Counted from the first letter of the stretch, positions 42,014 to 51,145 are shown. The stretch: 64,000 bases of DNA from Pseudonocardia alni (GCF_002813375.1 NZ_PHUJ01000003.1:1488001-1552000), one strand, 5' to 3'. The notes: a model not told the origin generated them from the sequence alone. Translations and numbers: made by a program.

Positions 42014-42133
42014 TCAGCGCTCCCGGTCGGCGGGGGTCGGGTAGACCGGGTTGAACGCCGCGAGGGTGTAGTCGTCGATCCGGCGCGCCACGCGGGTCAG
42101 ACCGGAACGCAGGACGCGGAGGGTGTCGCTCAT
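42014..42133 (-). CDS. Possible 39-aa conserved small protein
   Basis: ATG 42133 is preceded by GAAGGGA and opens a 39-aa frame (SDTLRVLRSGLTRVARRIDD, then AAFNPVYPTPADRER). It has an amphipathic basic helix and a short polar tail. No family is recognised. The good ribosome-binding site and position in a 300-bp gap favour a real gene, but chance is not excluded. Confidence 0.45.
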   Translation of the reverse strand: MSDTLRVLRSGLTRVARRIDDYTLAAFNPVYPTPADRER

Positions 42134-42298
42134 GGGTGGGGGTCCCTTCGATGTCGGCGGTGGAACCGCCTGGTGTGGACGAGGGAGACCGCCGGGTGAG
42201 GCGGGCGGCCTCGTCACCGGACACGTCCAGGATGCACTGAATCGATCCCGACCCGCCGCCGATCGCGAGCGCGGTCACGGTGTGAGGCCGGTCGCGGC

Positions 42299-42925
42299 GT
42301 GCGGGTGATCGCCCGCGACGGGAGCGCGGAGACCGAGATCGCCCGGTCGCGCTTCGTCTGCACCGTCGCCCGGGTCGCCGACGTCGGGGCCGCCCAGGAC
42401 GTGATCGACCGCGTCCGCCGGGCCGGACCGGACGCCACCCACCACTGCACCGCACTGCGCATCGGTGACCCCGGCACCGGGGACCTCACCGCCCGCAGCA
42501 GCGACGACGGCGAGCCCTCGGGCACCGCCGGCGTCCCGATGCTGGAGGTGCTCACCCGGCGCGGGCTGACCGACGTCGTCGCCGTCGTCTCGCGCTGGTT
42601 CGGCGGGACGAAGCTCGGCGCGGGCGGGCTGGTCCGCGCGTACTCCGGCGCCCTGACCGCTGCCCTCGACACGGTCGGCGAGCTGCGCCGGGTGCGGCAC
42701 CGGGAACTGCTGCTCGCCGTCGGCCACGACCGCGCCGGGCGCCTGGAGCACGACCTGCGCCACTCCCCGTACCGGCTGTGCGATGTCACGCACGGCACGG
42801 ACGTCACGCTGACCGTGGCCGTCGCCGAGCCGGAGACCGGCGCCTTCGCCGACTGGCTCGCCGAGCACACCGGCGGCGGCGTCGAGGCGCTCGACGCCGG
42901 CCCGCGCGACCTCTACCTACCCTGA
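42299..42925 (+). CDS. IMPACT/YigZ-family protein
   Basis: A 208-aa UPF0029/YigZ protein. The N-terminal domain has the family core ARSSDDGEPSGTAGVPMLEV, VLTRRGLTDVVAVVSRWFGG, TKLGAGGLVRAYSGAL. The second, smaller domain (residues about 135-205) is the DUF1949-like part. Family members are linked to ribosome or translation stress, but the bacterial role is not settled. The gene starts at GTG 42299 and is followed after 4 bp by a GNAT gene. Confidence 0.91.
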   Translation: MRVIARDGSAETEIARSRFVCTVARVADVGAAQDVIDRVRRAGPDATHHCTALRIGDPGTGDLTARSSDDGEPSGTAGVPMLEVLTRRGLTDVVAVVSRWFGGTKLGAGGLVRAYSGALTAALDTVGELRRVRHRELLLAVGHDRAGRLEHDLRHSPYRLCDVTHGTDVTLTVAVAEPETGAFADWLAEHTGGGVEALDAGPRDLYLP

Positions 42926-42929
42926 GCGC

Positions 42930-43415
42930 ATGCACATCCGCGCCGCCACCGACGACGACCTCCCCGCCGTCCTCGCCGTGCTCCGCCCGATCTTCGCCGA
43001 GGGCCGCACCTACACCGTCCCGCCCGACGCCGACGACGCCTGGATCACCCGCATGTGGATGCTCCCGCCGCCGGCGCGGGTCGTCGTGGCGGTGCGGGAC
43101 GGCCGGGTCGTCGGCACCGCCAAGACCGGACCCAACCAGGCCGGGCCGGGCTCGCACGTCGCGACCGCGAGCTTCGCCGTCGACGCGGGCGGCGCCGGGC
43201 GCGGCACCGGCCGCGCGCTGGGCGAGCACGTGCTGGCCCTCGCCCGCGCGGACGGCTACGCCGCGATGCAGTTCAACGCCGTCGTGGCGACCAACACCCG
43301 CGCGGTCGCGCTGTGGCACTCGCTGGGCTTCGCCACGGTCGGAACGGTGCCCGACGCCTTCACCCTGCCCGACGGCACGACCACCGGCCTGCACGTGATG
43401 CACCGCTACCTGTGA
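42930..43415 (+). CDS. GNAT-family N-acetyltransferase
   Basis: A 161-aa acetyltransferase. It has IRAATDDDLPAVLAVL, the acetyl-CoA-binding AGGAGRGTGRALGEHVLALA (Q/RxxGxG/A type) and FNAVVATNTRAVALWHSLGF. The substrate is unknown. It lies 4 bp after the YigZ gene and is probably cotranscribed with it. Confidence 0.9.
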   Translation: MHIRAATDDDLPAVLAVLRPIFAEGRTYTVPPDADDAWITRMWMLPPPARVVVAVRDGRVVGTAKTGPNQAGPGSHVATASFAVDAGGAGRGTGRALGEHVLALARADGYAAMQFNAVVATNTRAVALWHSLGFATVGTVPDAFTLPDGTTTGLHVMHRYL

Positions 43416-43511
43416 CCCGCACGGCCCGCACCGTCGCAGGTCTGTACCAGCGGAGTTAGTCGTGCCTACACTGCATCTTCGTCGGACCTCATCACCTCGC
43501 CGGGGGCGCAC

Positions 43512-44780
43512 ATGACGAGCACGGACACGGCCGCGGCGGCGGCACCGGTCACCGTGGAGCAGCTGCGCCGGCGCGGCTGGCGCGGCAGGCTCGCCGTCCT
43601 CGGGCCCGCCTTCGTCGCCGCCGTCGCCTACGTCGACCCGGGCAACTTCGCGACCAACTTCTCCGCCGGCGCCGGCTACGGCTACCTGCTGGTGTGGGTG
43701 ATCGTCGTCGCCAACCTGATGGCGATGCTCATCCAGTCGCTCTCGGCCAAGCTCGGGCTCGCAACCGGGAAGAACCTGCCCGAGCTGTGCCGCGAGCACC
43801 TCACCCCGTGGCGGAACCGGTTCATGTGGGCCCAGGCCGAGCTCGTCGCGATCGCGACCGACCTGGCCGAGGTGATCGGCGGCGCGGTCGCCCTGCACCT
43901 GCTGTTCGGGATCCCGCTGTTCACCGGCGGGGTGATCACCGGCGTGATCGCCTTCGTGCTGCTGGGCCTGCAGTCGCGCGGGCACCGGCCGTTCGAGCGG
44001 GCGATCGTGTTCCTGCTCGCGATCATCCTGGTCGGGCTCATGTCGACCCTGCTGCGCACCGACGTCGACGGGCCCGCGCTGGCCGCGGGTCTGGTCCCCG
44101 GCTTCGACGGCGTCGGCTCGCTGGTCCTCGCCACCGGCATCCTCGGCGCCACCGTGATGCCGCACGTGATCTACCTGCACTCCGCGCTGACCCAGGGGCG
44201 CCTCGTCGCCCGCTCCCCCGAGGACACCCGGTTCCTGCTGCGGGTCGGGCGCACCGACATCGCGCTCGGGATGGGCGTGGCCGGGCTGGTGAACCTGTCG
44301 ATGCTGGTCGTGGCGGCCGCCCTGTTCGCCGGGACCGACGTCCCCGGCACCGACACCCTGGAGGGGATCTTCGCCGGGCTGGGCACCGAGCTCGACGCCG
44401 TCGCCGCGTACGGGTTCGCGATCGCACTGCTCGCCTCGGGGTTCGCGTCCTCGGGCGTGGGGACCTACGCCGGGCAGGTCATCATGGCCGGGTTCCTGCG
44501 CCGCCGGATCCCGCTGCTGCTGCGCAGGCTGCTGACCCTCGCGCCCGCCCTGCTCGTGCTGGGCATGGGGATCGACCCGACGCAGGCGCTGGTGCTCTCC
44601 CAGGTCGTGCTGTCGTTCGGCATCCCGTTCGCGCTGGTCCCGCTGGTGTGGTTGACCGCCCGCCGCGAGGTGATGGGCGACCTGGTCAACCACCGCGTCA
44701 CCACGACCGCGGCGGTCGTCGTCGCCGCGGTCGTGGTGGGGCTGAACGCCTTCCTGATCTGGGAGGCGTTCGTCGCCTGA
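43512..44780 (+). CDS. mntH: NRAMP-family manganese transporter
   Basis: A 422-aa NRAMP carrier with about 11 hydrophobic segments. The hallmark metal-binding motifs are present: DPGN in VAYVDPGNFATNFSAGAGYG, and MPH in LGATVMPHVIYLHSALTQGR. It imports Mn2+ or Fe2+ with protons. A weak DtxR/MntR-like element overlaps the -10 region at about 43456-43472. It ends 1 nt from the convergent crotonase gene. Confidence 0.94.
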   Translation: MTSTDTAAAAAPVTVEQLRRRGWRGRLAVLGPAFVAAVAYVDPGNFATNFSAGAGYGYLLVWVIVVANLMAMLIQSLSAKLGLATGKNLPELCREHLTPWRNRFMWAQAELVAIATDLAEVIGGAVALHLLFGIPLFTGGVITGVIAFVLLGLQSRGHRPFERAIVFLLAIILVGLMSTLLRTDVDGPALAAGLVPGFDGVGSLVLATGILGATVMPHVIYLHSALTQGRLVARSPEDTRFLLRVGRTDIALGMGVAGLVNLSMLVVAAALFAGTDVPGTDTLEGIFAGLGTELDAVAAYGFAIALLASGFASSGVGTYAGQVIMAGFLRRRIPLLLRRLLTLAPALLVLGMGIDPTQALVLSQVVLSFGIPFALVPLVWLTARREVMGDLVNHRVTTTAAVVVAAVVVGLNAFLIWEAFVA

Positions 44781-44781
44781 G

Positions 44782-45585
44782 TCAGCGGCCGCGCCAGACC
44801 GGGTCGCGCTTCTCGGCGAACGCGGTCGCGCCCTCGCGGGCGTCCTCCGAGGTCAGGACCGGGCCGACGACCGCGTCGTGGCGCTCCCAGCGGTCGGCGC
44901 CCCAGTCCGGGCTCTCCCGCACGATCCGCTTCGACGCGGCGACGCCGAGCGGCCCGTTCACCGCGATCCGCGCGGCCAGCGCCAGCGCGGCCTCCAGCGC
45001 GCCGCCGTCATCGACGACCTGGTTGACCAGGCCGGCGGCCTCGGCGCGCGTCGCGTCGATCGGGTCGCCGGTCAGCAGCATCTCCAGCGCCAGCGCCCGG
45101 GGCACCCGGTTCGCCAGCTCCAGCGCACCGCCCGCGGCGGCGACCAGGGACCGCTTCACCTCCGGCACCCCGAACCGGGCGCCGCGCCCGGCGACGACGA
45201 GGTCGCAGGCCAGCATGATCTCGAACCCGCCGGCCAGGGCCCAGCCCTCGACCGCGGCGATCATCGGCGTCACCGGCGGGGCCTGGGTGATCCCGCAGAG
45301 CCCGCGCCCGGGCACCGACGGACGCTCGCCGCGCAGGAACGCCTTGAGGTCCATCCCGGCCGAGAACACCCCGCCCGCCCCGGTCAGCACGCCGACCCGC
45401 AGGTCCGGGTCGGCGTCGAGCTCGTCGACGGCCGCGGCGACCGAGCGCGCGACGTTCTCGTTCAGCGCGTTCTTGGCCCGCGGCCGGTTGATCGTGATCA
45501 GCAGGACGCCGTCCCGCCGCTCGACGAGCACCTCCTCCTCGGAAGCGGCCGGTCCGGAAGGAGTCAGCTCTGACTGCTCTGTCAT
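44782..45585 (-). CDS. Enoyl-CoA hydratase/isomerase (crotonase) family protein, EchA-like
   Basis: A 267-aa crotonase with VLLITINRPRAKNALNENVA, oxyanion-hole GGVFSAGMDLKAFLRG, and EGWALAGGFEIMLACDLVVA. The C-terminal segment TAFAEKRDPVWRGR is typical. Only one acidic residue (PEVKRSL) lies in the active-site region, as in several EchA-like proteins. It is followed after 9 bp by an alpha/beta-hydrolase gene on the same strand upstream. Confidence 0.91.
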   Translation of the reverse strand: MTEQSELTPSGPAASEEEVLVERRDGVLLITINRPRAKNALNENVARSVAAAVDELDADPDLRVGVLTGAGGVFSAGMDLKAFLRGERPSVPGRGLCGITQAPPVTPMIAAVEGWALAGGFEIMLACDLVVAGRGARFGVPEVKRSLVAAAGGALELANRVPRALALEMLLTGDPIDATRAEAAGLVNQVVDDGGALEAALALAARIAVNGPLGVAASKRIVRESPDWGADRWERHDAVVGPVLTSEDAREGATAFAEKRDPVWRGR

Positions 45586-45594
45586 GGGGCCACC

Positions 45595-46485
45595 CTAGAT
45601 CGCGGGGGCCACCACCGGAACCGAGTGCTCCCAGTCCGCGAGCAGCGTCCGCAGCGCGGTCACCAGGGCCAGCGGCTGGTCGATCATCACGTGGTGCCCG
45701 GCCCCGGGGATCTCGACGACCGGTGCCGCCCGGCCCATCCGGTCGACGACCATCTCCCCCATCTCCGCCGGGACCAGGCCGTGCTCGGCCCGGAACAGCG
45801 CGATCCGGCAGCCGGGACGCCCGAGGTCGCCGGGGGTCAGCGAGATGCCGGCGAAGATGGCCGGGTCGAACTTCCAGCTCCAGCCGCCGTCGACCGCGCG
45901 GATGCTGTGCTCGGCGATGTGGCGGTGCACGTAGGGCAGGTCGCCGGGCTGCTCGGGGATGGTGCGGAACCGCGCGATCAGCGCGTCGCGGTCGGGGTGC
46001 ACCTTCGCCGGGCCGAACGCCCGCTGCTCACGGGCGGCCCGCTCCTCCGGCGACCGGTCCCGGACCGGGGAGTCGACGGCGACGGCGCCGGCCAGCTCGT
46101 CGCCGTAGCGCAGCGCCGCGGTGAGCGACACGAACCCGCCCATGCTGTGCCCGATGACCGTCGGCCGGGGGCCGAGACCCGCGGCGTCGATCACGGCGCG
46201 CAGCTCGACGGCCCAGCGGTCCAGGTCGTAGGACGGTGCCCGCCCGGAGTCGCCGTGCCCGGACAGGTCGACCGCCACGACCCGGCGCGTGCGCTCGGCC
46301 AGCAGCGGGGCGATGTGGTCCCACCAGTGCAGGTGCGCCGCGCCGCCGTGCACCAGCAGCACACCGGGCCCGCCCGGGGTGCCCCAGCTCCGGAAGCGGA
46401 TCTCGACGCCGTCGCTCTCGGTGCGGCCGGGCTCCCCCGGCTCGGCGAGTGCGTCGGTGAACCAGGTGGGCGGAGCGGTGGACAC
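45595..46485 (-). CDS. Alpha/beta-hydrolase
   Basis: A 296-aa hydrolase of the alpha/beta fold. The oxyanion motif is LLVHGGAAHLHWWDHIAP, the nucleophile elbow is TVIGHSMGGFVSLTAA (Ser) and the C-terminal His is in EIPGAGHHVMIDQP. The Asp is likely in the preceding strand region (ALFRAEHG may supply Glu). The substrate is unknown. The GTG start is after AGAGG. It is probably cotranscribed with the crotonase downstream of it. Confidence 0.89.
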   Translation of the reverse strand: MSTAPPTWFTDALAEPGEPGRTESDGVEIRFRSWGTPGGPGVLLVHGGAAHLHWWDHIAPLLAERTRRVVAVDLSGHGDSGRAPSYDLDRWAVELRAVIDAAGLGPRPTVIGHSMGGFVSLTAALRYGDELAGAVAVDSPVRDRSPEERAAREQRAFGPAKVHPDRDALIARFRTIPEQPGDLPYVHRHIAEHSIRAVDGGWSWKFDPAIFAGISLTPGDLGRPGCRIALFRAEHGLVPAEMGEMVVDRMGRAAPVVEIPGAGHHVMIDQPLALVTALRTLLADWEHSVPVVAPAI

Positions 46486-46615
46486 GCGGGGACCTCTGTT
46501 CGTGGGACGGGGACGACCGTTCGAACCTACGCCCCTCGTCAGTTCTGACCACGCCGGGTAACGGGGTACCGGGGCCGGGCGACCTGCGTCACCGAGGGGC
46601 CGACGAGGAGGCGCG

Positions 46616-47182
46616 ATGACCGGTGCGGCGACGGGGACGGTGGTGCGGGCCGTGCCACGCGACCCCGGGGCGTGGGACCTCACCGACCGGCGTCTGGGGT
46701 GTGCGCTGGGGTCGCTCGCGCGCGACGTCGACGCCCCGGCCGGGACCGCGGCGGCGGTGCGCGGCTGGCGCCGGATGGCCGGTCCGCTGCGCGCCGCCCA
46801 GCACCGCCCCGGGTACGGCCCGGGGCCGTGCCCGGACCTGTGCCTGGTCCCGGTCGGGTCGGCCGACGTCGCCGCGCTCGGCCTGCTCGCCGCCGCCCTG
46901 GGCGCCCGGACGCTGCCCGGCGCCGACGGGGGGCCGCTGCGCCGGGCGGCCGCCGCGGCCGGCACCACGGCCCCGGCGCTCGTGCTGGAGCTCGCCCGGG
47001 TGCACGGCGTCCTGGACCTCGACCTGGGCGCCGACGGCGAGCTGCTCTACGCGCTGGCCGGGGTCCGCACCACGGGGACCGCGGCCGCGGCCGCGCACGA
47101 GGCGGTGGCCGCCCGGGTCGGGACGATGTGGGCGGCCGGTCGGGCGCCGCACCCCACCCGCACTGCCGACGACCGGGGCTGA
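46616..47182 (+). CDS. Hypothetical protein
   Basis: A 188-aa Ala/Gly-rich protein with no recognised family and no clear membrane segment. ATG 46616 follows GAGGAGG. A few segments look structured (LCLVPVGSADVAALGLLAAA, ALVLELARVHGVLDLDLGAD). The frame is open in this GC-rich DNA, so coding is likely but not certain. Confidence 0.6.
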   Translation: MTGAATGTVVRAVPRDPGAWDLTDRRLGCALGSLARDVDAPAGTAAAVRGWRRMAGPLRAAQHRPGYGPGPCPDLCLVPVGSADVAALGLLAAALGARTLPGADGGPLRRAAAAAGTTAPALVLELARVHGVLDLDLGADGELLYALAGVRTTGTAAAAAHEAVAARVGTMWAAGRAPHPTRTADDRG

Positions 47183-47222
47183 CCCGGGCGCAGCCGTCGG
47201 CGGCGCGGTGATCGTCTTCTGC

Positions 47223-47258
47223 GAGGGGTGCGGTGCCGGATCCGGCACCGCGCCCCTC
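47223..47258. terminator. 36-bp near-perfect palindrome, terminator-like
   Basis: The GAGGGG...CCCCTC palindrome has one mismatched pair and can fold into a hairpin of up to about 17 bp centred on GGATCC. It lies 40 bp after the hypothetical gene and 90 bp before the EphD-like gene. Confidence 0.68.
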
Positions 47259-47349
47259 ACTCGTCGCGATCACCGGTCCCGCCCGGCCACCCGGGACGGA
47301 TGACGGGCCAGGGGTGGCGCCTTGTTGACACGTTTTCTACGATGACGGC

Positions 47350-49137
47350 GTGTCTCACAACGAGGTGGAGTCCGCGAGCCGCACCCGGACGGTGACCACG
47401 CAGGACGGCCTGGAGCTGGTCGTGGAGGAGCGGGGCGACCCGTCGCACCCGACGGTCGTCGCGGTGCACGGCTACCCCGACGACCGGCACGTGTGGGACC
47501 GCGTCGCCGCGGACCTCGCCGCCGACCACCACGTCGTCACCTACGACGTGCGCGGCCACGGGGGCTCGGCCGCCCCCGGCGCCCCGGCCGGCTACGACCT
47601 GGAGCTCCTCGCCGCCGACCTGCGCACGGTGACCGACGCCGTCTCCCCCGACGCCCCGGTGCACCTGCTCGCCCACGACTGGGGCTCGATCCAGACCTGG
47701 CACGCCGTCACGCGCGAGGACGGCACCCCCTCGGCGATGGACGGCCGGGTCGCGTCGTTCACCTCGATCTCCGGCCCGTGCCTGGACCACGTGGCGCTGT
47801 TCCTGCGCCGCCGCGGGCTCCGCGACCTGCGGCCGGTGCTCACCCAGGCGCTGCACTCCTGGTACACGCTGGCGTTCCGGGTGCCGGTGCTGCCCGAGCT
47901 GATGATCCGCAGCGGGCTGCTCGGCGCGCTGGTGGCGCGGACCGAGCGGATCCCGCGCCCCTCGGTGCGCGACGCGGTCAACGGCCTGGAGCTCTACCGG
48001 CGGAACCTGCCGCGGCGGCTCGGCCGCCCGCAGCCGCGCCGCACCGACGTCCCGGTGCAGATCCTGGCTCCGCTCGGCGACGCCTACGTCTCCCCCGCGA
48101 TGGCGACGAGTGCCGCCGGGTACGCCCCCGACCTGCGGGTCCGCTACCTGCCCGGCGGGCACTGGATCGTCCGCAAGCGCGCGGGCGTGATCGCCCGGTG
48201 TGTCCGCGAGCTCGTCGCCGAGCGCAGCGGCGGGACCGCCGCGCCCGCGCTGGCCCGGGCGGGGGCCCGGGGCGCCGCCCTGGTCCGCACCGGGGGACGG
48301 CCGGGCCGGGCGTCGCGCTGGGAGGGCGGGCTCGCCGTCGTCACCGGGGCGGGTAGCGGGATCGGCCGCGAGATCGCCCGTCAGGTCGCCGACCTGGGGG
48401 GCCGGGTCGTCGTCGCCGACGTCTCCGAGGCCGGCGCCGCGGAGACCGTCGACCTGGTGACCCGGCGGCACGGGCCCGGGCGCGCGGTGGCCGCGGTCGT
48501 CGACGTCGCCGACGAGGCCGCCGTCGCCGCCCTCGCCGAGCGGGTCGCGGCCGAGCACGGGGTGCCCGACCTCGTCGTCAACAACGCCGGGATCGCCGTC
48601 GCCGGATCGTTCGCCGACACCACGGCGCAGGAGTGGCAGCGGATCGTCGACGTGAACCTGTGGGGCGTCGTGCACGGCTGCCGGCACTTCGGCGCGCTGC
48701 TCGCCGCGCACGGCGAGGGCGGCACGATCGTCAACACCGCCTCGGCGGCGGCGTACCTCCCGTCGCGCTCGCTGCCGGCCTACGCCACGACCAAGGCGGC
48801 GGTGCTGATGCTGTCGCAGTGCCTGCGCGCCGAGCTGGCGGGCGCCGGGGTGGGGGTCACCGCGCTGTGCCCCGGGTTCGTCGACACCCCGATCACGGGG
48901 GCGACCCGCTTCGCCGGCACCGACGACGCCACCCAGGCCGTCCGCCGCCGCGACGCCGCGGCCGCCTACACCCGGCGCGGGTACACCCCGCAGCGCGTCG
49001 CCGCCCGCCTGGTCCGCGCCGTCGAGCGGGACCTGCCGATCGCCCCGGTCACCGCCGAGGCGCACGTCGGGCTGCTCGCGTCCCGGCTGTCCCCCGGCCT
49101 CGTCCGCGCGCTCGCCCGCGTCGACGGCACCCGCTGA
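47350..49137 (+). CDS. ephD: EphD-like epoxide hydrolase-SDR fusion
   Basis: A 595-aa two-domain protein. Residues 1-300 form an alpha/beta epoxide hydrolase with HGYPDDRHVWD and the nucleophile D110 in LLAHDWGSIQTW. Residues about 325-590 form a short-chain dehydrogenase with VVTGAGSGIGREIA, VNNAGIAVAG and the YxxxK catalytic pair near 478-482 (AYATTKAAV). Mycobacterial EphD has exactly this layout and acts on mycolate-type lipids. The GTG start is followed by two coupled genes (diiron-like protein and Fe-S reductase), so the substrate is probably a lipid or steroid here. The gene name is by analogy. Confidence 0.92.
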   Translation: MSHNEVESASRTRTVTTQDGLELVVEERGDPSHPTVVAVHGYPDDRHVWDRVAADLAADHHVVTYDVRGHGGSAAPGAPAGYDLELLAADLRTVTDAVSPDAPVHLLAHDWGSIQTWHAVTREDGTPSAMDGRVASFTSISGPCLDHVALFLRRRGLRDLRPVLTQALHSWYTLAFRVPVLPELMIRSGLLGALVARTERIPRPSVRDAVNGLELYRRNLPRRLGRPQPRRTDVPVQILAPLGDAYVSPAMATSAAGYAPDLRVRYLPGGHWIVRKRAGVIARCVRELVAERSGGTAAPALARAGARGAALVRTGGRPGRASRWEGGLAVVTGAGSGIGREIARQVADLGGRVVVADVSEAGAAETVDLVTRRHGPGRAVAAVVDVADEAAVAALAERVAAEHGVPDLVVNNAGIAVAGSFADTTAQEWQRIVDVNLWGVVHGCRHFGALLAAHGEGGTIVNTASAAAYLPSRSLPAYATTKAAVLMLSQCLRAELAGAGVGVTALCPGFVDTPITGATRFAGTDDATQAVRRRDAAAAYTRRGYTPQRVAARLVRAVERDLPIAPVTAEAHVGLLASRLSPGLVRALARVDGTR

Positions 49138-49157
49138 GTACGAGAGGAGCGTCCACG

Positions 49158-50072
49158 ATGACCGCCGACCCGACCGAGGACCGGATCGCACTCCAGGCCC
49201 GCGACGTCCGTTTCGACTTCACCGAGCTGCGGACCGACTGGATCCCCGGCGAGCCGTTCGCCTCGCACCTGATCGACGTGCTGCACCTGCTGCTGCCCGA
49301 GGGCGAGCGCTGGTTCGTGGACGTCTTCTCCCGCGCGCTACCGATGGTCCGTGACGAGGCGCTGGCCGAGGACGTGCGCGGGTTCATCGGCCAGGAGGCC
49401 GTGCACGCGACCTCGCACCAGGGCGCGCTGGACCACCTCGTCGAGGCGGGCGTCGACGTGACCCGCTTCGTCGAGCAGGTCGAGTGGATCTTCAAGGAGC
49501 TGCTCGGCGACCGCGGTCTGACCGGCGACGCGGCCCGGGAGTGGCTGGTGGAGCGGGTCGGGCTGATCGCGGCGATCGAGCACTTCACCGCCGTCCTGGG
49601 CTCCTGGATCCTCGACTCCGCCGCGCTGGACGCGGCCGGGGCCGACCCGCACATGCTGGACATGCTGCGCTGGCACGGCGCCGAGGAGGTCGAGCACCGC
49701 AACGTCGCGCACGACCTCTACACCCACCTCGACGGCCGCTGGCTGCGCCGGATCCGGGCGATGGCGGTGGCGGGCCCGGCGCTGGCGAAGCTGTGGGTCG
49801 ACGGCACCCGGCACCTGTGCGCCCGCGACCCGCACCTGCGCGGGACACCGCAGCGCCGGGCCCGGCTGCGCGACTACCTGCGGGACTCCCGGCGCGGGCT
49901 GGTGCCCGGGCCGTGGCTGTTCGCCCGCGCCGTCCTGACCTACCTCAGCCCGCGGTTCCACCCGGCCGCGCACGGCGACACCGACGCCGCGGTGGCCTAC
50001 CTCGCGGTCTCCCCCGCCGCCCGCGCCGCCGAGGCGGGCCACGCCGGCCCGGCCGAGGGGTCCGCGGCATGA
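49158..50072 (+). CDS. Metal-dependent hydrolase-like protein (PF10118), putative diiron enzyme
   Basis: A 304-aa all-alpha protein of the group annotated as predicted metal-dependent hydrolases. Glu and His are spaced as in ferritin-like diiron bundles: FIGQEAVHATSHQGALDHL, LIAAIEHFTAVLGSW and HGAEEVEHRNVAHDLY. The function has not been settled for the family. Its ATG follows GAGAGGAG, it sits 21 bp after the EphD-like gene, and its stop overlaps the reductase start (ATGA). The reductase partner suggests redox rather than hydrolytic chemistry. Confidence 0.89.
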   Translation: MTADPTEDRIALQARDVRFDFTELRTDWIPGEPFASHLIDVLHLLLPEGERWFVDVFSRALPMVRDEALAEDVRGFIGQEAVHATSHQGALDHLVEAGVDVTRFVEQVEWIFKELLGDRGLTGDAAREWLVERVGLIAAIEHFTAVLGSWILDSAALDAAGADPHMLDMLRWHGAEEVEHRNVAHDLYTHLDGRWLRRIRAMAVAGPALAKLWVDGTRHLCARDPHLRGTPQRRARLRDYLRDSRRGLVPGPWLFARAVLTYLSPRFHPAAHGDTDAAVAYLAVSPAARAAEAGHAGPAEGSAA

Positions 50073-51118
50073 GTCCCGCGCTGCTGCCCGGCACGGGCTC
50101 GACCGCGCCGCCGCCGCACCCGAACCGCGGGGCCACCGCGCTGTCGGTGCTCACCGCGGTGACCCAGACCCTCGCGACGGCCGGTGCCCGGCGCCGCCGC
50201 CCGGTCACCCCGGTGGACCGCACGCTGCTCGTCGAGGTGCACGCCGTGCGCCGTCCCTGCCCCGACGTCGCCGAGCTCGACCTCGTCCCGGCGGGCGCCG
50301 AGCCGCTTCCGGGCTGGCGGCCCGGCGCGCACGTCGACGTCGAGCTGCCCTCGGGGGTCATGCGCCAGTACTCGCTGTGCGGCGACCCGGACGACCGGTC
50401 GGTGTACCGGATCGCGGTACGGAAGGTGCCCGGGGGCACCGGCTCGCACGAGATGCACGCCCTGCGCCCCGGGGTGCGGCTGCGGCTGCACGGCCCGCGC
50501 AACGCCTTCCCGCTGGCCACGGCGCCGTCGTACCTGTTCGTCGCCGGCGGCATCGGGATCACCCCGATCGCGCCGATGGTCCGGGCCGCGCACGCCGCCG
50601 GGGTGCCGTGGCGGCTGGTGCACACCGGCCGGGACCGGGCGTCGATGCCACTGTCGGACGCACTGGCCGTGCTGGCCCCGGACCGGGTCCTGCGCCGCCC
50701 CGACGACGTCGCGGGTGTCCCGTCGGCGGCCGAGCTGCTGTCCGGGACCGACGCCGACGCCGCCGTCTACTGCTGCGGCCCGCCGCCGATGATCGAGTCG
50801 CTGCGCCGGGCGCTCCCCGCAGGGCAGCGGTTCCACTCCGAGCGGTTCTCCCCGCCCCCGATCCGCGACGGCCGCCCGTTCACCGTCCGGATCGCCGGTG
50901 GCCCGGACGTCGCGGTCCCCGCCGACCGCACCGCGCTGGACGCGGTCCGCGCGCTGCGCCCGGACGTGCCGTACTCGTGCCGGCAGGGGTTCTGCGGGAC
51001 CTGCCACGTCCGGCTCGTGGAGGGCACCACCGTGGGCGACCCGGCCGGGCCGGGTCTGACCGCGCTGTGTGTCGGGCGGGCCACGGACGGGACGATCGTC
51101 GTCGATCTCGGGCGCTGA
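50069..51118 (+). CDS. PDR/VanB-type flavin and 2Fe-2S oxidoreductase
   Basis: A 349-aa reductase. Flavin-binding RQYSLCGDPDD, the NAD(P)H-binding YLFVAGGIGITPIAPMVRAA, YCCGPPPMI, and a C-terminal plant-type ferredoxin domain (CRQGFCGTCHVRL with cysteines near 307, 312 and 315, a fourth about 20 residues on) are visible. It transfers electrons from NAD(P)H to an oxygenase. The coupled ATG at 50069 overlaps the diiron-like gene's stop, making that protein its likely partner. Confidence 0.92.
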   Translation: MSPALLPGTGSTAPPPHPNRGATALSVLTAVTQTLATAGARRRRPVTPVDRTLLVEVHAVRRPCPDVAELDLVPAGAEPLPGWRPGAHVDVELPSGVMRQYSLCGDPDDRSVYRIAVRKVPGGTGSHEMHALRPGVRLRLHGPRNAFPLATAPSYLFVAGGIGITPIAPMVRAAHAAGVPWRLVHTGRDRASMPLSDALAVLAPDRVLRRPDDVAGVPSAAELLSGTDADAAVYCCGPPPMIESLRRALPAGQRFHSERFSPPPIRDGRPFTVRIAGGPDVAVPADRTALDAVRALRPDVPYSCRQGFCGTCHVRLVEGTTVGDPAGPGLTALCVGRATDGTIVVDLGR

Positions 51119-51145
51119 GGCGTGGGGTCCGTACCCTCGTCGGTG

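Noticed and set aside
46500-46530. GTTCGAACC-like stretch reminiscent of a tRNA T-arm
   Set aside because: No cloverleaf, acceptor stem or anticodon arm can be built around it.
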